The notes below the pieces were generated by a model. It did not search any database and was not told the origin of the DNA. It saw nothing but the letters and a program-made list of their open reading frames with translations. A DNA stretch of 64,000 nt from CAVSJA01 sp963728145 (GTDB lineage: Bacteria > Bacteroidota > Bacteroidia > Chitinophagales > Chitinophagaceae). A program made the translations under genes and the position numbers. The stretch is taken from contig CAVSJA010000007.1 in NCBI GenBank assembly GCA_963728145.1, positions 1,160,998-1,224,997 on the forward strand, read 5' to 3'. Below are positions 43,034 through 52,507 of this stretch, piece after piece; position 1 is the first letter of the stretch; every line of letters begins with the position of its first letter.

Positions 43034-45640
43034 ATGAATAAGAAATCAGGGCGAAGAAGTTTTATCAAAAATATTGGACTTGGCGGAACGGCTGCTGCCT
43101 TGTTTCCTGGGGCTGTAGTTAGCGACGTTGAAAAGATCAAAGAGGAGAAACAAGTTGCCGATTCGGGAACACAGGCAAAAAGAAAGTATAATGGACCTTA
43201 TACAGGAGAATACCTGAATCGGGTCGCTTTCCCGATTGGTGGAATGGGGGCAGGGATGTTTTGCATGGAAGGCACAGGTTCAATTTCGCATATGTCTGTC
43301 CGAAACCGACCGGAGATCTTTCATGAACCGGGAATGTTTGCAGCCATTTCAGTAAAAGGATTGAAGAATGGTGCAAAATTGCTGGAAGGACCAGTGCCTA
43401 ATTGGAAAAAGTTTGGACAGGCAAATGCAGGCAATGGATTGGGCGGTGCCACTACCGGGTTGCCGCATTTTAAGAATGCAGAATTAAATATTCGTTTCCC
43501 CTTTGCGAATCTAAGTATAACTGATGCCGATATTCCGCTTAAAGTGTTGATTACTGGATGGAGCCCATTTATTCCAACCGATGAAAACAATTCGGGTTTG
43601 CCAGTTGGCGCGATGGAATATAAATTTACCAATACAGGCAAAACAGCAATAGATGCCGTTTTCTCCTTCAATTCAAAAAATTTTCTTCGTATAGATAAAG
43701 GCAGAAATTCTATTCGATCTATTCAAAATGGATTTATTCTAACTGAACTCGGCACTACCGAAAAACCCTTTCGTTCAGACTTTACAGTTTTCACCAATGA
43801 CAATTCAACTGTTGTGGATCATTGCTGGTTCCGTGGAGGTTGGTGGGATCCGCTAACTATGGCATGGAATGCAGTGAAGGGTGCTGAAGTAAAATCTGTG
43901 GCACCTGTTGATGGGGATGCACCCGGTGCATCATTGTATGTTCCATTCAAACTAAGTGCAGGACAGGAAAAAACAATTCGTTTGCATTTTGCCTGGTACA
44001 CACCCGATTCAGAGTTTACCTATGGGAAAATGGGTGAACGAAAAGAGGGATGTGATCCTGATTCAGGTTGTTGCAATTCACCTTCTGATATTGGACTGGA
44101 TAAATATGACCAGGATTTTAGTGGCAAGTATTACAAACCATGGTACAGCAATCAGTTTAAAATGGTTGAAGATGTAGTTAGTTACTGGAGAGATCAATAT
44201 GATGATTTAAAAAAGAAATCCATTTTATTCAAAGATGCTTTTTATTCAAGTACGCTTCCACCTGAAGTTATTGAAGTCGTCGCAGCCAACCTGACGATAC
44301 TTAAGTCTCCAACCGTAATGCGCCAATTCGATGGACGTTTGTGGAATTTTGAAGGATGTGGAGATAGCGGGGGTTGTTGCCATGGTTCATGTACACATGT
44401 ATGGAACTATGCACAAGCCACTGCGCATTTGTTTCCAGTATTGGAAAGAGGATTGCGACACACAGAGTTTTGTGAGAGCCAGGATAAAACCGGACATCAG
44501 AATTTCAGGGCTACATTGCCTATACAACAAGCAACACATGATTTTCATGCAGCAGCTGATGGCCAGTTAGGCGGCATCATGAAAGCGCATCGCGAATGGC
44601 GGATCAGCGGAGACAAAGAATGGCTGCAAAAAATGTATCCGATGATCAAATCCAGTATGGATTATTGTATCAACACCTGGGATCCCACAGAAAAGGGACT
44701 GATAGAAGAACCACATCACAATACTTATGATATCGAATTCTGGGGACCCGATGGTATGCATAATAGTTTTTATGTGGGAGCATTGAATGCAATGGTGAAA
44801 ATGGGGCAGGCAATTGGTAAGAATGTTTCCAGGTATGAAGAGCTTGCTGCAAAAGGGAAGAAGTTTATGGAAAGTGATCTGTATGATGGAGAATACTTCA
44901 TTCAGAAAATACAGGTAGACGGACTGAAAGCAAAAAATCCGGCAACGGTTCAATCTTTTGGTGGAGAGTACTCAAAAGAAGCAAAGGAATTGTTGGAAAA
45001 AGAAGGACCGAAGTATCAATATGGAAAAGGTTGCCTTTCTGATGGTGTATTAGGTTGTTGGATTGCGTCGATGTGCGGGTTGAATGATACAATTGATCAG
45101 AAAAAGGTCAAATCACATTTGGTTGCAGTGCACAAATACAATTTGAAAAGCAACCTGAGTGAGCATGCCAATCCGCAAAGACCTTCCTTTGCCCTGGGTG
45201 ATGATGGGGGATTACTCTTATGTTCATGGCCCAAGGGTGGGAAACTTTCTCTTCCTTTTGTGTACAGTGATGAAGTATGGACGGGTATCGAACACCAGGT
45301 TGCATCACACCTGATGTTAATGGGAAATGTAAAAGAAGGCCTTGAGATATTGAGAGCGTCGAGAGATCGATATGATGGAAAAGTGCGCAATCCCTTTAAT
45401 GAATACGAATGCGGGCATTGGTATGCAAGAGCGCTTTCCAGCTATGGTTATTTGCAGGCATTGACTGGAGTAAGATATGATGCGGTTGATAAAACTCTAT
45501 ATTTCGATTCAAAGCTGGGAGACTTTACAAGTTTCCTTTCAACTGAAAAGGGTTTCGGTACTGTAACCTTGAAAGCAGGTAAGGCCACGGTGAAAGCGGT
45601 TTATGGTACTATCGATGTTGATCGAATAGTGGAAGCTTAA
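43034..45640 (+). CDS. GH116 beta-glucosidase / glucosylceramidase-like, secreted
   Basis: 868 residues. A twin-arginine-like signal (GRRSFIKNIGLGGTAAALFPG) is followed by an N-terminal beta domain of the non-lysosomal glucosylceramidase (GBA2) type (AFPIGGMGAGMFCMEGTG). A C-terminal (alpha/alpha)6 barrel has CTHVWNYAQATAHLFP, EPHHNTYDIEFWGPDGMH and NEYECGHWYARALSSYG. These blocks hold the expected catalytic Glu and Asp of family GH116. It hydrolyses beta-glucosides (or xylosides) outside the cytoplasm. Two Cys-rich stretches (GCDPDSGCC, GCGDSGGCC) may form disulfides. Confidence 0.9.
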   Translation: MNKKSGRRSFIKNIGLGGTAAALFPGAVVSDVEKIKEEKQVADSGTQAKRKYNGPYTGEYLNRVAFPIGGMGAGMFCMEGTGSISHMSVRNRPEIFHEPGMFAAISVKGLKNGAKLLEGPVPNWKKFGQANAGNGLGGATTGLPHFKNAELNIRFPFANLSITDADIPLKVLITGWSPFIPTDENNSGLPVGAMEYKFTNTGKTAIDAVFSFNSKNFLRIDKGRNSIRSIQNGFILTELGTTEKPFRSDFTVFTNDNSTVVDHCWFRGGWWDPLTMAWNAVKGAEVKSVAPVDGDAPGASLYVPFKLSAGQEKTIRLHFAWYTPDSEFTYGKMGERKEGCDPDSGCCNSPSDIGLDKYDQDFSGKYYKPWYSNQFKMVEDVVSYWRDQYDDLKKKSILFKDAFYSSTLPPEVIEVVAANLTILKSPTVMRQFDGRLWNFEGCGDSGGCCHGSCTHVWNYAQATAHLFPVLERGLRHTEFCESQDKTGHQNFRATLPIQQATHDFHAAADGQLGGIMKAHREWRISGDKEWLQKMYPMIKSSMDYCINTWDPTEKGLIEEPHHNTYDIEFWGPDGMHNSFYVGALNAMVKMGQAIGKNVSRYEELAAKGKKFMESDLYDGEYFIQKIQVDGLKAKNPATVQSFGGEYSKEAKELLEKEGPKYQYGKGCLSDGVLGCWIASMCGLNDTIDQKKVKSHLVAVHKYNLKSNLSEHANPQRPSFALGDDGGLLLCSWPKGGKLSLPFVYSDEVWTGIEHQVASHLMLMGNVKEGLEILRASRDRYDGKVRNPFNEYECGHWYARALSSYGYLQALTGVRYDAVDKTLYFDSKLGDFTSFLSTEKGFGTVTLKAGKATVKAVYGTIDVDRIVEA

Positions 45641-45657
45641 GAATTAATACAAAACCT

Positions 45658-45963
45658 ATGCACATCACAGAAAATAAAATTGTGAGTCTTCGTTACGTAA
45701 TGAAGAACAATAGCGGAGATGTGATTGAAGACACAATGGAGCGACCGCCTATTCAATATCTTCATGGAGCCGGGAAAATTATACAAGCATTGGAAACAGC
45801 GATTGAAGGAATGTCCGCAGGTCAAAAGAAAATATTTTCCATTTCTGATCCTGGATTGAGTGAAAATCTCCATTTTGATTTAATAATTGATGAGGTGCGG
45901 GAAGCTACACCAGAAGAAATTCAAAATGGTAAACCTACATGTGGGCCAGAATGCTGCTGCTGA
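45658..45963 (+). CDS. FKBP-type peptidyl-prolyl isomerase with cysteine-rich tail
   Basis: 101 residues. An FKBP core (VSLRYVMKNNSGDVIEDT, YLHGAGKIIQALETAIEGM) is close to SlyD-type proteins but short, lacking the full insert-in-flap domain. The C-terminus reads CGPECCC, a compact metal-binding-like tail recalling the metal-binding tail of SlyD. Cytoplasmic. 17 bases after the GH116 stop, so probably co-transcribed. Confidence 0.82.
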   Translation: MHITENKIVSLRYVMKNNSGDVIEDTMERPPIQYLHGAGKIIQALETAIEGMSAGQKKIFSISDPGLSENLHFDLIIDEVREATPEEIQNGKPTCGPECCC

Positions 45964-45964
45964 T

Positions 45965-46060
45965 TTAATTATTGATTATTAATTATTGATTATTGATTAT
46001 TAGGTTGTCGGCGATTGCGGAAGCAATAATTAATAATCAATAATAAATAATAAATAATCA
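45965..46060. repeat. tandem-word hairpin 9 (attgatt words, A/T only)
   Basis: The 5' arm 45965-46002 (ttaattattgattattaatt and on) pairs with the 3' arm 46024-46060 (aataattaataatcaataat and on). The loop is about 20 bases and G-rich (ggttgtcggcgattgcgg). It lies between the two PPIase genes. Confidence 0.78.
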
Positions 46061-46080
46061 AAAAACATTTAGTGATCCAA

Positions 46081-46659
46081 ATGATAAGAATAAGTATAAT
46101 AACAATATTATTAATTTCAATCTATTCTTGTTCGAGCAACTACGAGCATCCTCATGTTCGAATCGAAACAAGACTTGGCGATATTGAAATTGAATTGTAT
46201 CCCGGGCAAGCTCCACAAACTGTTGCAGCATTCTTATCTTATATCGATTCAGGATTTTATAAAGACGCCAGTTTTTATCGGGTGCTCAATACAGACAATC
46301 AATCGATGGACGCAGCAAAGGCAGAATTAATCCAGGGTGGACTTTACCGTTCGAAGATCAGACCAAATCTCAAAGGCATTCCGCATGAGAGCACTGATAA
46401 GACAAGGATCCTTCACAAAAATGGTACGGTTTCTCTTGCACGATTGGAACCCGGCTCAGCGACGACCGAATTCTTTATTTGTATCGGCGATCAGCCCGGA
46501 TTCGATTTTGGTGGAGAAAATAATCCTGACAAGCAAGGCTATGCTGCTTTTGGAAAAGTTGTCAAAGGGATGGATGTAGTGATGAAAATTTACGGAAGAA
46601 ATGAGAGCAATCAATATTTTGATCCGCCAATTGATATTTACAAGATCGTTAAGCTATAA
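46081..46659 (+). CDS. cyclophilin-type peptidyl-prolyl isomerase lipoprotein
   Basis: 192 residues from ATG 46081; a GTG three codons upstream is possible. Signal and lipobox (ISIYSC). The cyclophilin domain has IELYPGQAPQTVAAFLSY, FYRVL, an abbreviated active-site region and FFICIGDQPGFDFGG. It assists folding of periplasmic or surface proteins. An adjacent FKBP gene makes this a two-PPIase cluster. Confidence 0.87.
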   Translation: MIRISIITILLISIYSCSSNYEHPHVRIETRLGDIEIELYPGQAPQTVAAFLSYIDSGFYKDASFYRVLNTDNQSMDAAKAELIQGGLYRSKIRPNLKGIPHESTDKTRILHKNGTVSLARLEPGSATTEFFICIGDQPGFDFGGENNPDKQGYAAFGKVVKGMDVVMKIYGRNESNQYFDPPIDIYKIVKL

Positions 46660-46669
46660 GTTTGGTCAC

Positions 46670-47653
46670 TTATATTTTTGTTCCTTTTAGATCTGGTCCA
46701 TCCTTCCATTTAAATGCCAATTCATTCACTTTGCCATCTGCATTTCGGATAAATCCAAGATCGGCAAGATAAAATTGGGACGCGGCAAAAAGGTCTTTCT
46801 CTTTCCAGGGTGCTTCACTTTTAGGCGCGAAAGGAAGCGTAAAGTAAAGTTGCCTGCCCTCGTAGCCGATTTCAACGACAATTTTATCAAAAGCGCCATA
46901 AAGTTCCTTTATCATCCCTTCATATTTGGTGCCTTTGTGATGCAGATCGTACTTACCTACATATTCTGCTAAAACTTTCTGCGGTATTCCAGCCTGATCA
47001 ACTGCCATAATATTAATATCGAAAATCATTTCCGGGACTTTCTTTGTGCGATCAATTTTACGGATCACCTTTTGTTGTTCTTCATGTGTCAGCGCATTCA
47101 GGAGGCCATCTTTACTATTTCCTTCTTCTCCATCAAAATACATTTGCGTTACCAATTCATGATAGCCCCGCCTGGCAATTTTGAAATGAATATGTCTTGT
47201 CCTGCCCGTATATAAGCCAGGAATTATTGTTTTGAATTGATATGATCCATCTTTATTTGTTATTGCTTGTCCCCATCCCTGAAAATTCGGATCATGCGTT
47301 CCGTTTTTATCATATTCATGATGGTATTTGCCATGGTGATTCGATTGCCATATTTCGACAACAGCGCCTTCAACAGCCTTGCATTGATCATCCAGGATCT
47401 TCCCTTTTACCATAATTATTTCACCAGTAGCAACTGCATCCTGTCCCTTTACCCGCGTGAGGTCGACATCATGATCTGGTTGAGATCTTGATTTCATCGG
47501 TGGAAAGGGACCGAGTTCCTGTTGAGGAGTCAAAGCACAATCCTTATCCTTTGGATCAAGACGATAAAACGTAAATGCGGAGCCAGCAGTACCTGCTGCT
47601 ATTCCAAAAGTCCATTTAAGCCATTTACGACGAGGAATGTTAGTTTCTGACAT
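46670..47653 (-). CDS. intradiol ring-cleavage dioxygenase-like protein with signal
   Basis: 327 residues. An RRKWLKW start and hydrophobic stretch suggest a Tat-type or membrane-anchored export signal. The dioxygenase domain (about 55-225) has VEIWQSNHHGKYHHEYD and the iron-ligand region GLYTGRTRHIHFKI with two histidines; Tyr ligands are likely in YHHEYD and in GLYTGR. A C-terminal domain of about 100 residues (230-327) is extra to classical enzymes. By family it cleaves catechol-type rings with Fe(III). An exported copy with a tail suggests a different, perhaps polymer-derived, substrate. Confidence 0.82.
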   Translation of the reverse strand: MSETNIPRRKWLKWTFGIAAGTAGSAFTFYRLDPKDKDCALTPQQELGPFPPMKSRSQPDHDVDLTRVKGQDAVATGEIIMVKGKILDDQCKAVEGAVVEIWQSNHHGKYHHEYDKNGTHDPNFQGWGQAITNKDGSYQFKTIIPGLYTGRTRHIHFKIARRGYHELVTQMYFDGEEGNSKDGLLNALTHEEQQKVIRKIDRTKKVPEMIFDINIMAVDQAGIPQKVLAEYVGKYDLHHKGTKYEGMIKELYGAFDKIVVEIGYEGRQLYFTLPFAPKSEAPWKEKDLFAASQFYLADLGFIRNADGKVNELAFKWKDGPDLKGTKI

Positions 47654-47712
47654 AGTTGAGTGTTGAGGTGGGAGAGGGTATCAATTTACGGAATAGTTCG
47701 CAACTACTTTCC

Positions 47713-47864
47713 GTTTGGCGTTTGGAGTTTGGGGTTTGGCGTTCTTTAATGCAAGATCCTTGACAATTATCAAAGTTCTTTCTTCCAATTGGAGGAGTTG
47801 AGGATATGTTAGGGACTGCGCCTAAGAACGCCAAACGCCAAACCCCAAACGCCAAACGCCAAAC
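47713..47864. repeat. tandem-word hairpin 10 (gtttggc words)
   Basis: The 5' arm 47713-47746 is built of a 7-base word (gtttggcgtttggagtttgg and on). The 3' arm 47824-47864 is its complement (gccaaacgccaaaccccaaa and on), with a loop of about 77 bases. It touches the stop codon of the antiporter gene (minus strand). Confidence 0.82.
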
Positions 47865-49057
47865 TAGTTTTTCTTCTTCTTCCGATGCTCAATGTACCGT
47901 TCAATACTCAATCCCTGAACAATAATCGAGAACACGACCACACAATAGGTGAGTACAACAAAAAGGTCGAGATGAAGGCTACGGGTAAGCGTAAGCGCGA
48001 GGGCGATTGAAATTCCACCACGCAAACCACCCCAGGTTAGGAAAAGAACAGTTTGCATCGAGATCTTTTGACGCACGAGTTGAGAGGGAATCCATATCGA
48101 AATAAAACGTGCTGTTAATACAATGAAGACGGCTATCAATCCAATCCACCAATATTTTTCTAATTTCTCAATGAATAATAGTTCAAGACCAATCAAAACA
48201 AACAGAATTACATTCAATATGTCCTCAATCACTTCCCAAAATTTTTCAAGATAATCCTTTGAGATCTCTGACATCGCTACTTCTTTTCCATAATTCCCAA
48301 CCACTATTCCCGCAGCTACCATGGTTAACGGAGCGGAAACATGCAATTCCCTCGCGAGCAAATAACCACCCATTACCACTGCCAGGGTGATCATCACCTC
48401 GATAGTTGATGCTTCAATGGTCTTAATCAGCCTTGTGGCAATAAAGCCAATCAAAACACCGAGTAAGAGTCCGCCAATTCCTTCTCTCAAAAAAGCGATA
48501 CCTATACTTTGAAGTGTAATGGATTCTTCCGGGTTTCGAATTGAGTTTAAAATGGTAAAAAATAAGACTAATGCAATGCCGTCATTGAAAATGGATTCAC
48601 CGGTAAATTTTGTTTCTAATGATTTTTTGAGACCTGCATCCCTCATAATGGAGATCACTGCCACTGGATCAGTAGGAGAGATGAGAGCTCCGAATAATAA
48701 GCAATGCAGGAAGGGCACTGCTAATCCCAGCAATTGCAGGATATAATACATCAAACCCCCAATAATGAATGAAGAAAGGATTACGCTCAGTGTGGAATAA
48801 AGCAGAATTGGGGCAAGCTGAGATTTTAAATCAGTTATTTTAACCCTGATTGTTCCGGCAAAAAGAAGAAAATTCAAAAGAGAAACGATCAGTACCTGGC
48901 TGAAATCAACCGAATCAAGCATCTTCAAACTTTCCTTAAAGTATCCTGGCTGGAAATTATTGAACAGGATCAGAGCCAGGGAGATGGTTATAGCAATGAT
49001 CATTACTCCGATGGCGTTAGGTAGCCGAAGAAACCGCTGGTTGATATAGGCCATCAC
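47864..49057 (-). CDS. NhaP-type (CPA1) cation:proton antiporter
   Basis: At least 397 residues with about 11-12 membrane helices. Transport-site motifs are ISPTDPVAV and GESIFNDGIALV (the Asn-Asp pair). Exchanges Na+ or K+ for H+ across the inner membrane. The start is uncertain. GTG 49057 is the first usual start codon, but a hydrophobic frame continues upstream (YLYITFSIVIVVAAV) without an ATG, so helix 1 may begin earlier at a rare start codon. Confidence 0.87.
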   Translation of the reverse strand: MMAYINQRFLRLPNAIGVMIIAITISLALILFNNFQPGYFKESLKMLDSVDFSQVLIVSLLNFLLFAGTIRVKITDLKSQLAPILLYSTLSVILSSFIIGGLMYYILQLLGLAVPFLHCLLFGALISPTDPVAVISIMRDAGLKKSLETKFTGESIFNDGIALVLFFTILNSIRNPEESITLQSIGIAFLREGIGGLLLGVLIGFIATRLIKTIEASTIEVMITLAVVMGGYLLARELHVSAPLTMVAAGIVVGNYGKEVAMSEISKDYLEKFWEVIEDILNVILFVLIGLELLFIEKLEKYWWIGLIAVFIVLTARFISIWIPSQLVRQKISMQTVLFLTWGGLRGGISIALALTLTRSLHLDLFVVLTYCVVVFSIIVQGLSIERYIEHRKKKKN

Positions 49058-49164
49058 AGCGGCAACAACAATAACAATTGAGAAGGTGATGTATAAATAC
49101 AGCTGAAATTGATTTTGGGTTGGTGGCTTGTTTTCAGGAAATTTACTAAAATCATACCTAGGAA

Positions 49165-49571
49165 ATGCGGCTAATCATTTTTTTTCGCTTACTCAGTCGT
49201 GCATTTACCGGGTTCCGGCAAAATGATCCATTGAGAATGGCCGCTGCCACCGCATTCTTTGCAACCTTCGCGCTACCTGCAATATTAATCATCCTGATTC
49301 AGATTTTTGGCTGGGTAGTGAATCCGGAAAAATTAAGTGATCATCTGTTCGCACATCTTGCGCCAATGCTGGGTAAGGAAAGCGTATCGCAATTACGAGA
49401 AACACTGAAGGGAATCCGAAAGCTTGCTCATAATCCTTATATCACAATCGCAGGATTTTTATTCCTGATTTTTGTTGCGACTACCTTATTCAAGATCATC
49501 AAAGATTCATTGAACCAATTATGGAATATCCGGCCCAGTTCAGAATCAGGTTTCAAAATAGGGATGTTGCA
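49165..49571 (+). CDS. YihY/BrkB family membrane protein, cut at the junction
   Basis: About 135 residues of a YihY-type protein: FFRLLSRAFTGFRQNDPLRM, then helices at about 30-50 and 95-120, with the conserved KDSLNQLWNIRP. The family runs to about 280-300 residues, so more than half is missing. After FKIGML the sequence changes to GC-rich foreign coding DNA. Its ATG has an aggaa ribosome site four bases upstream. Confidence 0.85.
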
Positions 49572-49575
49572 CGGC
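49562..49575. other. junction between two unrelated genomes
   Basis: Left of here the text is A/T-rich Bacteroidota coding sequence; right of here every third base is G or C and the proteins are alphaproteobacterial. The change falls within a few bases (gggatgttgcacggccgcta) inside two genes that are both truncated. No repeat, att site, tRNA or integrase is seen. Confidence 0.85.
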
Positions 49576-50196
49576 CGCTACAGCAACATGATGATGTGGC
49601 AGGCGATGCATCTCGACCATGCGGATCACCGCCATGGTCGTCTTCATCCTGATCGGCGCGACCGTGTTCAGCCTGGTGTTTCAGGGGGTGAATGGCGGGC
49701 GCTGGATCGAGCACATCCTCTCCGACCTGCCGGGCGGCGTGGTCGGCTTCCTGATCTTCGTCAACATCTTCATCTTCTTCATCGCCTTCTTCCTCGACTT
49801 TTTCGAGATCGTCTTCATCGTCGTGCCGATGCTGGTGCCGGTGGCGCGCGGCGCTCGGCATCGACCCGGTGTGGTTCGGGCTCCTGCTCTGCGTGAACAT
49901 GCAGACCTCGTTCATGCATCCGCCGTTCGGCTTCGCGCTCTTCTACCTGCGGCGCCATCGCGCCGAAGGAGGTGAAGACAGCGACATCTACTGGGGGTCG
50001 CTGCCCTGGATCGCGTTGCAGCTGGTGCTCGTCGGCATCATGATCGTCTGGCCGGAGACGGTGACCTACTGGATCACCGACGCGCCCGACGCTCGACCCG
50101 GCCGCCGTCGAGCAGCCGCTCGAGGGGCTGACGGCTGCCGGACGCGGGCGACGACTCGAGGTGCCGGCGCCCGAGCTGGATCTTGACCTGAACTGA
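49572..50196 (+). CDS. TRAP transporter large permease, C-terminal part, frameshifted
   Basis: The 5' part is missing at the junction. Visible family sequence includes MRITAMVVFILIGATVFSLV, the FFLDFFEIVFIVVPML segment and NMQTSFMHPPFGFALFYLR, all from the last helices of DctM-type permeases. At least three frame changes occur (near 49,618, 49,850 and 50,090). The correct final frame ends EVPAPELDLDLN at TGA 50194-50196. It forms the H+/Na+-coupled membrane channel of a TRAP uptake system with the binding protein that follows. Confidence 0.88.
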
Positions 50197-50225
50197 CCCG
50201 AATGCCGCGCAAGCGGTTCCAACAT

Positions 50226-50230
50226 GGAGG
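50226..50230 (+). promoter_or_regulatory. ribosome-binding site of the TRAP binding protein
   Basis: ggagg seven bases before ATG 50238. It fixes the start in a region where frameshifts obscure the reading frame. Confidence 0.7.
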
Positions 50231-50237
50231 ACTGTCA

Positions 50238-51330
50238 ATGAAGAGACGCAATTTCCTGAAGGCCGCCGCGGTCGGCGGCGCCGCGGCGCGCTGGCGGCGC
50301 CGGCGATCGCGCAGCCGAGCCGAAGGTGCAGTGGCGGCTGACCTCGGGCTTCCCGCGCTCGCTCGACACCATCTACGGCGCGGCCGAGATCTTCGCCGAG
50401 CATGTGAAGGCGATGACCGGCGGCAACTTCGAGATCGAGGTGTTCCCGGCCGGCGAGATCGTGCCGACGCCGCAGGCCGCCGAGGCGGTCGGCACCGGCA
50501 CCGTCGAGATGGCGCACACCTGCTCCTACTACTACTGGGGCAAGGACCCGACCTTCGCGCATCGGCACGGCGGTGCCCGTTCGGGCTGAACGCGCGGCTG
50601 ATGAACGCCTGGCTCTACGAGGGCGGCGGCAACGAGCCTGCTCAACGCCTTCTACGCCAAGCACAACCTCTACGGCATGCCCGGCGGCAACACCGGCGTG
50701 CAGATGGGCGGCTGGTGGCGCAAGGAGATCAACTAGCCTCGCGGACCTGCAGGGCGTCAAGATGCGCATCGCCGGCATCGCCGGCAAGGTGGTGGAGAAG
50801 CTCGGCGTGGTGCCGCAGCAGATCCCGGGCGGCGACATCTATCCGGCGCTCGAGCGCGGCACGATCGACGCGGCCGAGTGGGTCGGACCCTACGACGACG
50901 AGAAGCTCGGCTTCAACAAGGTGGCGCCCTACTACTACTACCCGGGCTTCTGGGAGGGCGGGCCGGCGCGTCCACTTCTTCGTCAACCTCGAGAAGTGGA
51001 ACGCGCTCTCGCCGGAGTACCAGGCGATCCTGACCAACGCCGCGGCCTACGCCAACACCGACATGATGGCGAAGTACGACGCGCGGAACCCGGTGGCGCT
51101 CAGGAGCCTGATCGCCGGCGGCGCCAAGCTCAAGGCCTTCCCGGCGGACGTGATCGACGCGGCCTACCTGGCGGCGCACGAGGTCTATGACGAGATCTCG
51201 GCCGAGAACGCCGACTTCAAGACGATCTATCGACAGCGTCAAGGCGTTCCGCAACGAGGGCTACCTCTGGAACCAGGTGGCGGAATACACCTACGACACC
51301 TTCATGATCCGCAACCGGACCAAGGGCTGA
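50238..51330 (+). CDS. TRAP transporter substrate-binding protein (DctP/TakP-like), frameshifted
   Basis: Tat-type signal MKRRNFLKAAAVGGAAA, then VQWRLTSGFPRSLDTIYGAA, PAGEIVPTPQAAEAVGTGTV, LKVGVVPQQIPGGDIYPALE-like and EWVGPYDDEKLGFNKVAPYY blocks. The EWVGPYDD segment recalls the alpha-keto acid binding site of TakP, so a 2-oxo acid ligand is likely but not certain. About six single-base indels break the frame (near 50,283, 50,570, 50,640, 50,736, 50,970 and 51,232). The last codons MIRNRTKG end at 51330. It delivers ligand from the periplasm to the permease upstream; the small permease subunit would lie beyond the junction. Confidence 0.9.
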
Positions 51331-51575
51331 GCGGGACTGGGCGGCTTCCGGCGGCCGTCGCGCGGCAGCGCGGTCGGGAGGGGGCCGTCAGCCCCCTCTC
51401 GGCCTGCGCGGCCAATTCACCCCCGAGGATATTTACCGACCGAAGATGTCGGGGGTTAGATTTCACGGCGGCTTGGCTGAGGTTCGTGGGGCGGCACAGG
51501 CTGGGAAGCCGATGACCGCGACCGGAGATGGCGGCGGCCGCGAGGCGGCCGTCCCCGTTGCCGTCCTGACGCGGC

Positions 51576-52398
51576 CTAGCGCGTGGCGGGCAGCTCGATG
51601 GCGGCGACCTGCTCGCTGATCGCGGGGCGCTCGCCGCGGCGGCGGACCAGCGCGCCGGTGTCGGCGGTGCCGAGCCGGCTCCAGCGGCCCTCGGCGAAGA
51701 TCTCGAGCGGCTGGTAGCGGGACTTGTAGTCCATCTTGGCGCTGCCGGGCACCCAGTAGCCGAGATAGACGTGCGGCAGGCCGGACTCGCGCGGCGAGCC
51801 GGATGTGGTCGAGGATGATGTAGCTGCCGAGGCTGTCGCGGGCGAGGTCGGGGTCGAAGAAGGAATAGACCATCGACACGCCGTCCGAGAGGATGTCGGT
51901 CAGGCAGACCGCCGCGAGGTGGCGGGCGGCCGTGCCCTGGCGCGGGGCGTAGTATTCGATCACCCGGCTGCGGACCGGGCTCTCCTCGACCATGGCGGCG
52001 AACTCGCCCATGTCCATGTCGGCCATGCCGCCGGTGGCGTGGCGGGCGTCGAGGTAGCGGCGGAAGAGGTGGTACTGCGCCTCGGTGGCCCAGGGGCTGC
52101 GCGAGACGCGCTCGAGATGCGCGTTCCGGCCGATCACCCGGCGCTGGCTGCGGGTGGGGGCGAACTCGGCGACCACGATGCGCGCCGACAGGCAGGCGGC
52201 GCAGCCGGCGCAGGACGGGCGGTAGAGCACGTTCTGCGAGCGGCGGAAGCCCTGGTGGGAGAGCACGTCGTTCAGGTGGCGCGCCCCGTCGCCCTGCAGC
52301 GCGGTGAAGAGCTTGCGCTCAACCTTGCCGGGAAGATACGGGCACGGCTGCGGCGCCGTCACGTAGAACTGGTGCGACTGCGGCAGCGTGTGGCGCAT
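51576..52398 (-). CDS. bpt: aspartate/glutamate leucyltransferase (arginyltransferase family), frameshifted
   Basis: Start MRHTLPQSHQFYVTAPQPCP. The N-terminal cysteine-rich CAGCAACLSARI and the family core SRSPWATEAQYHLFRRYLDA, VCLTDILSDGVSMVYSFFD and DSLGSYIILDHIRLA are seen. A frame change near 51,795 separates the C-terminal piece, which ends AAIELPATR at the TAG 51576-51578. The enzyme conjugates leucine to proteins with N-terminal Asp/Glu, marking them for ClpS/ClpAP (N-degron pathway). Confidence 0.9.
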
Positions 52399-52507
52399 GT
52401 GCGGGCCCGGTGTCTCCCCCTTCTGTGACCGAAGGGTAACAACAGCCGTCGGCGGCCGGCAACAGGATTCTCGGCGCGGAGTGAACGCGCGGGCCGACTA
52501 GGCGGGC

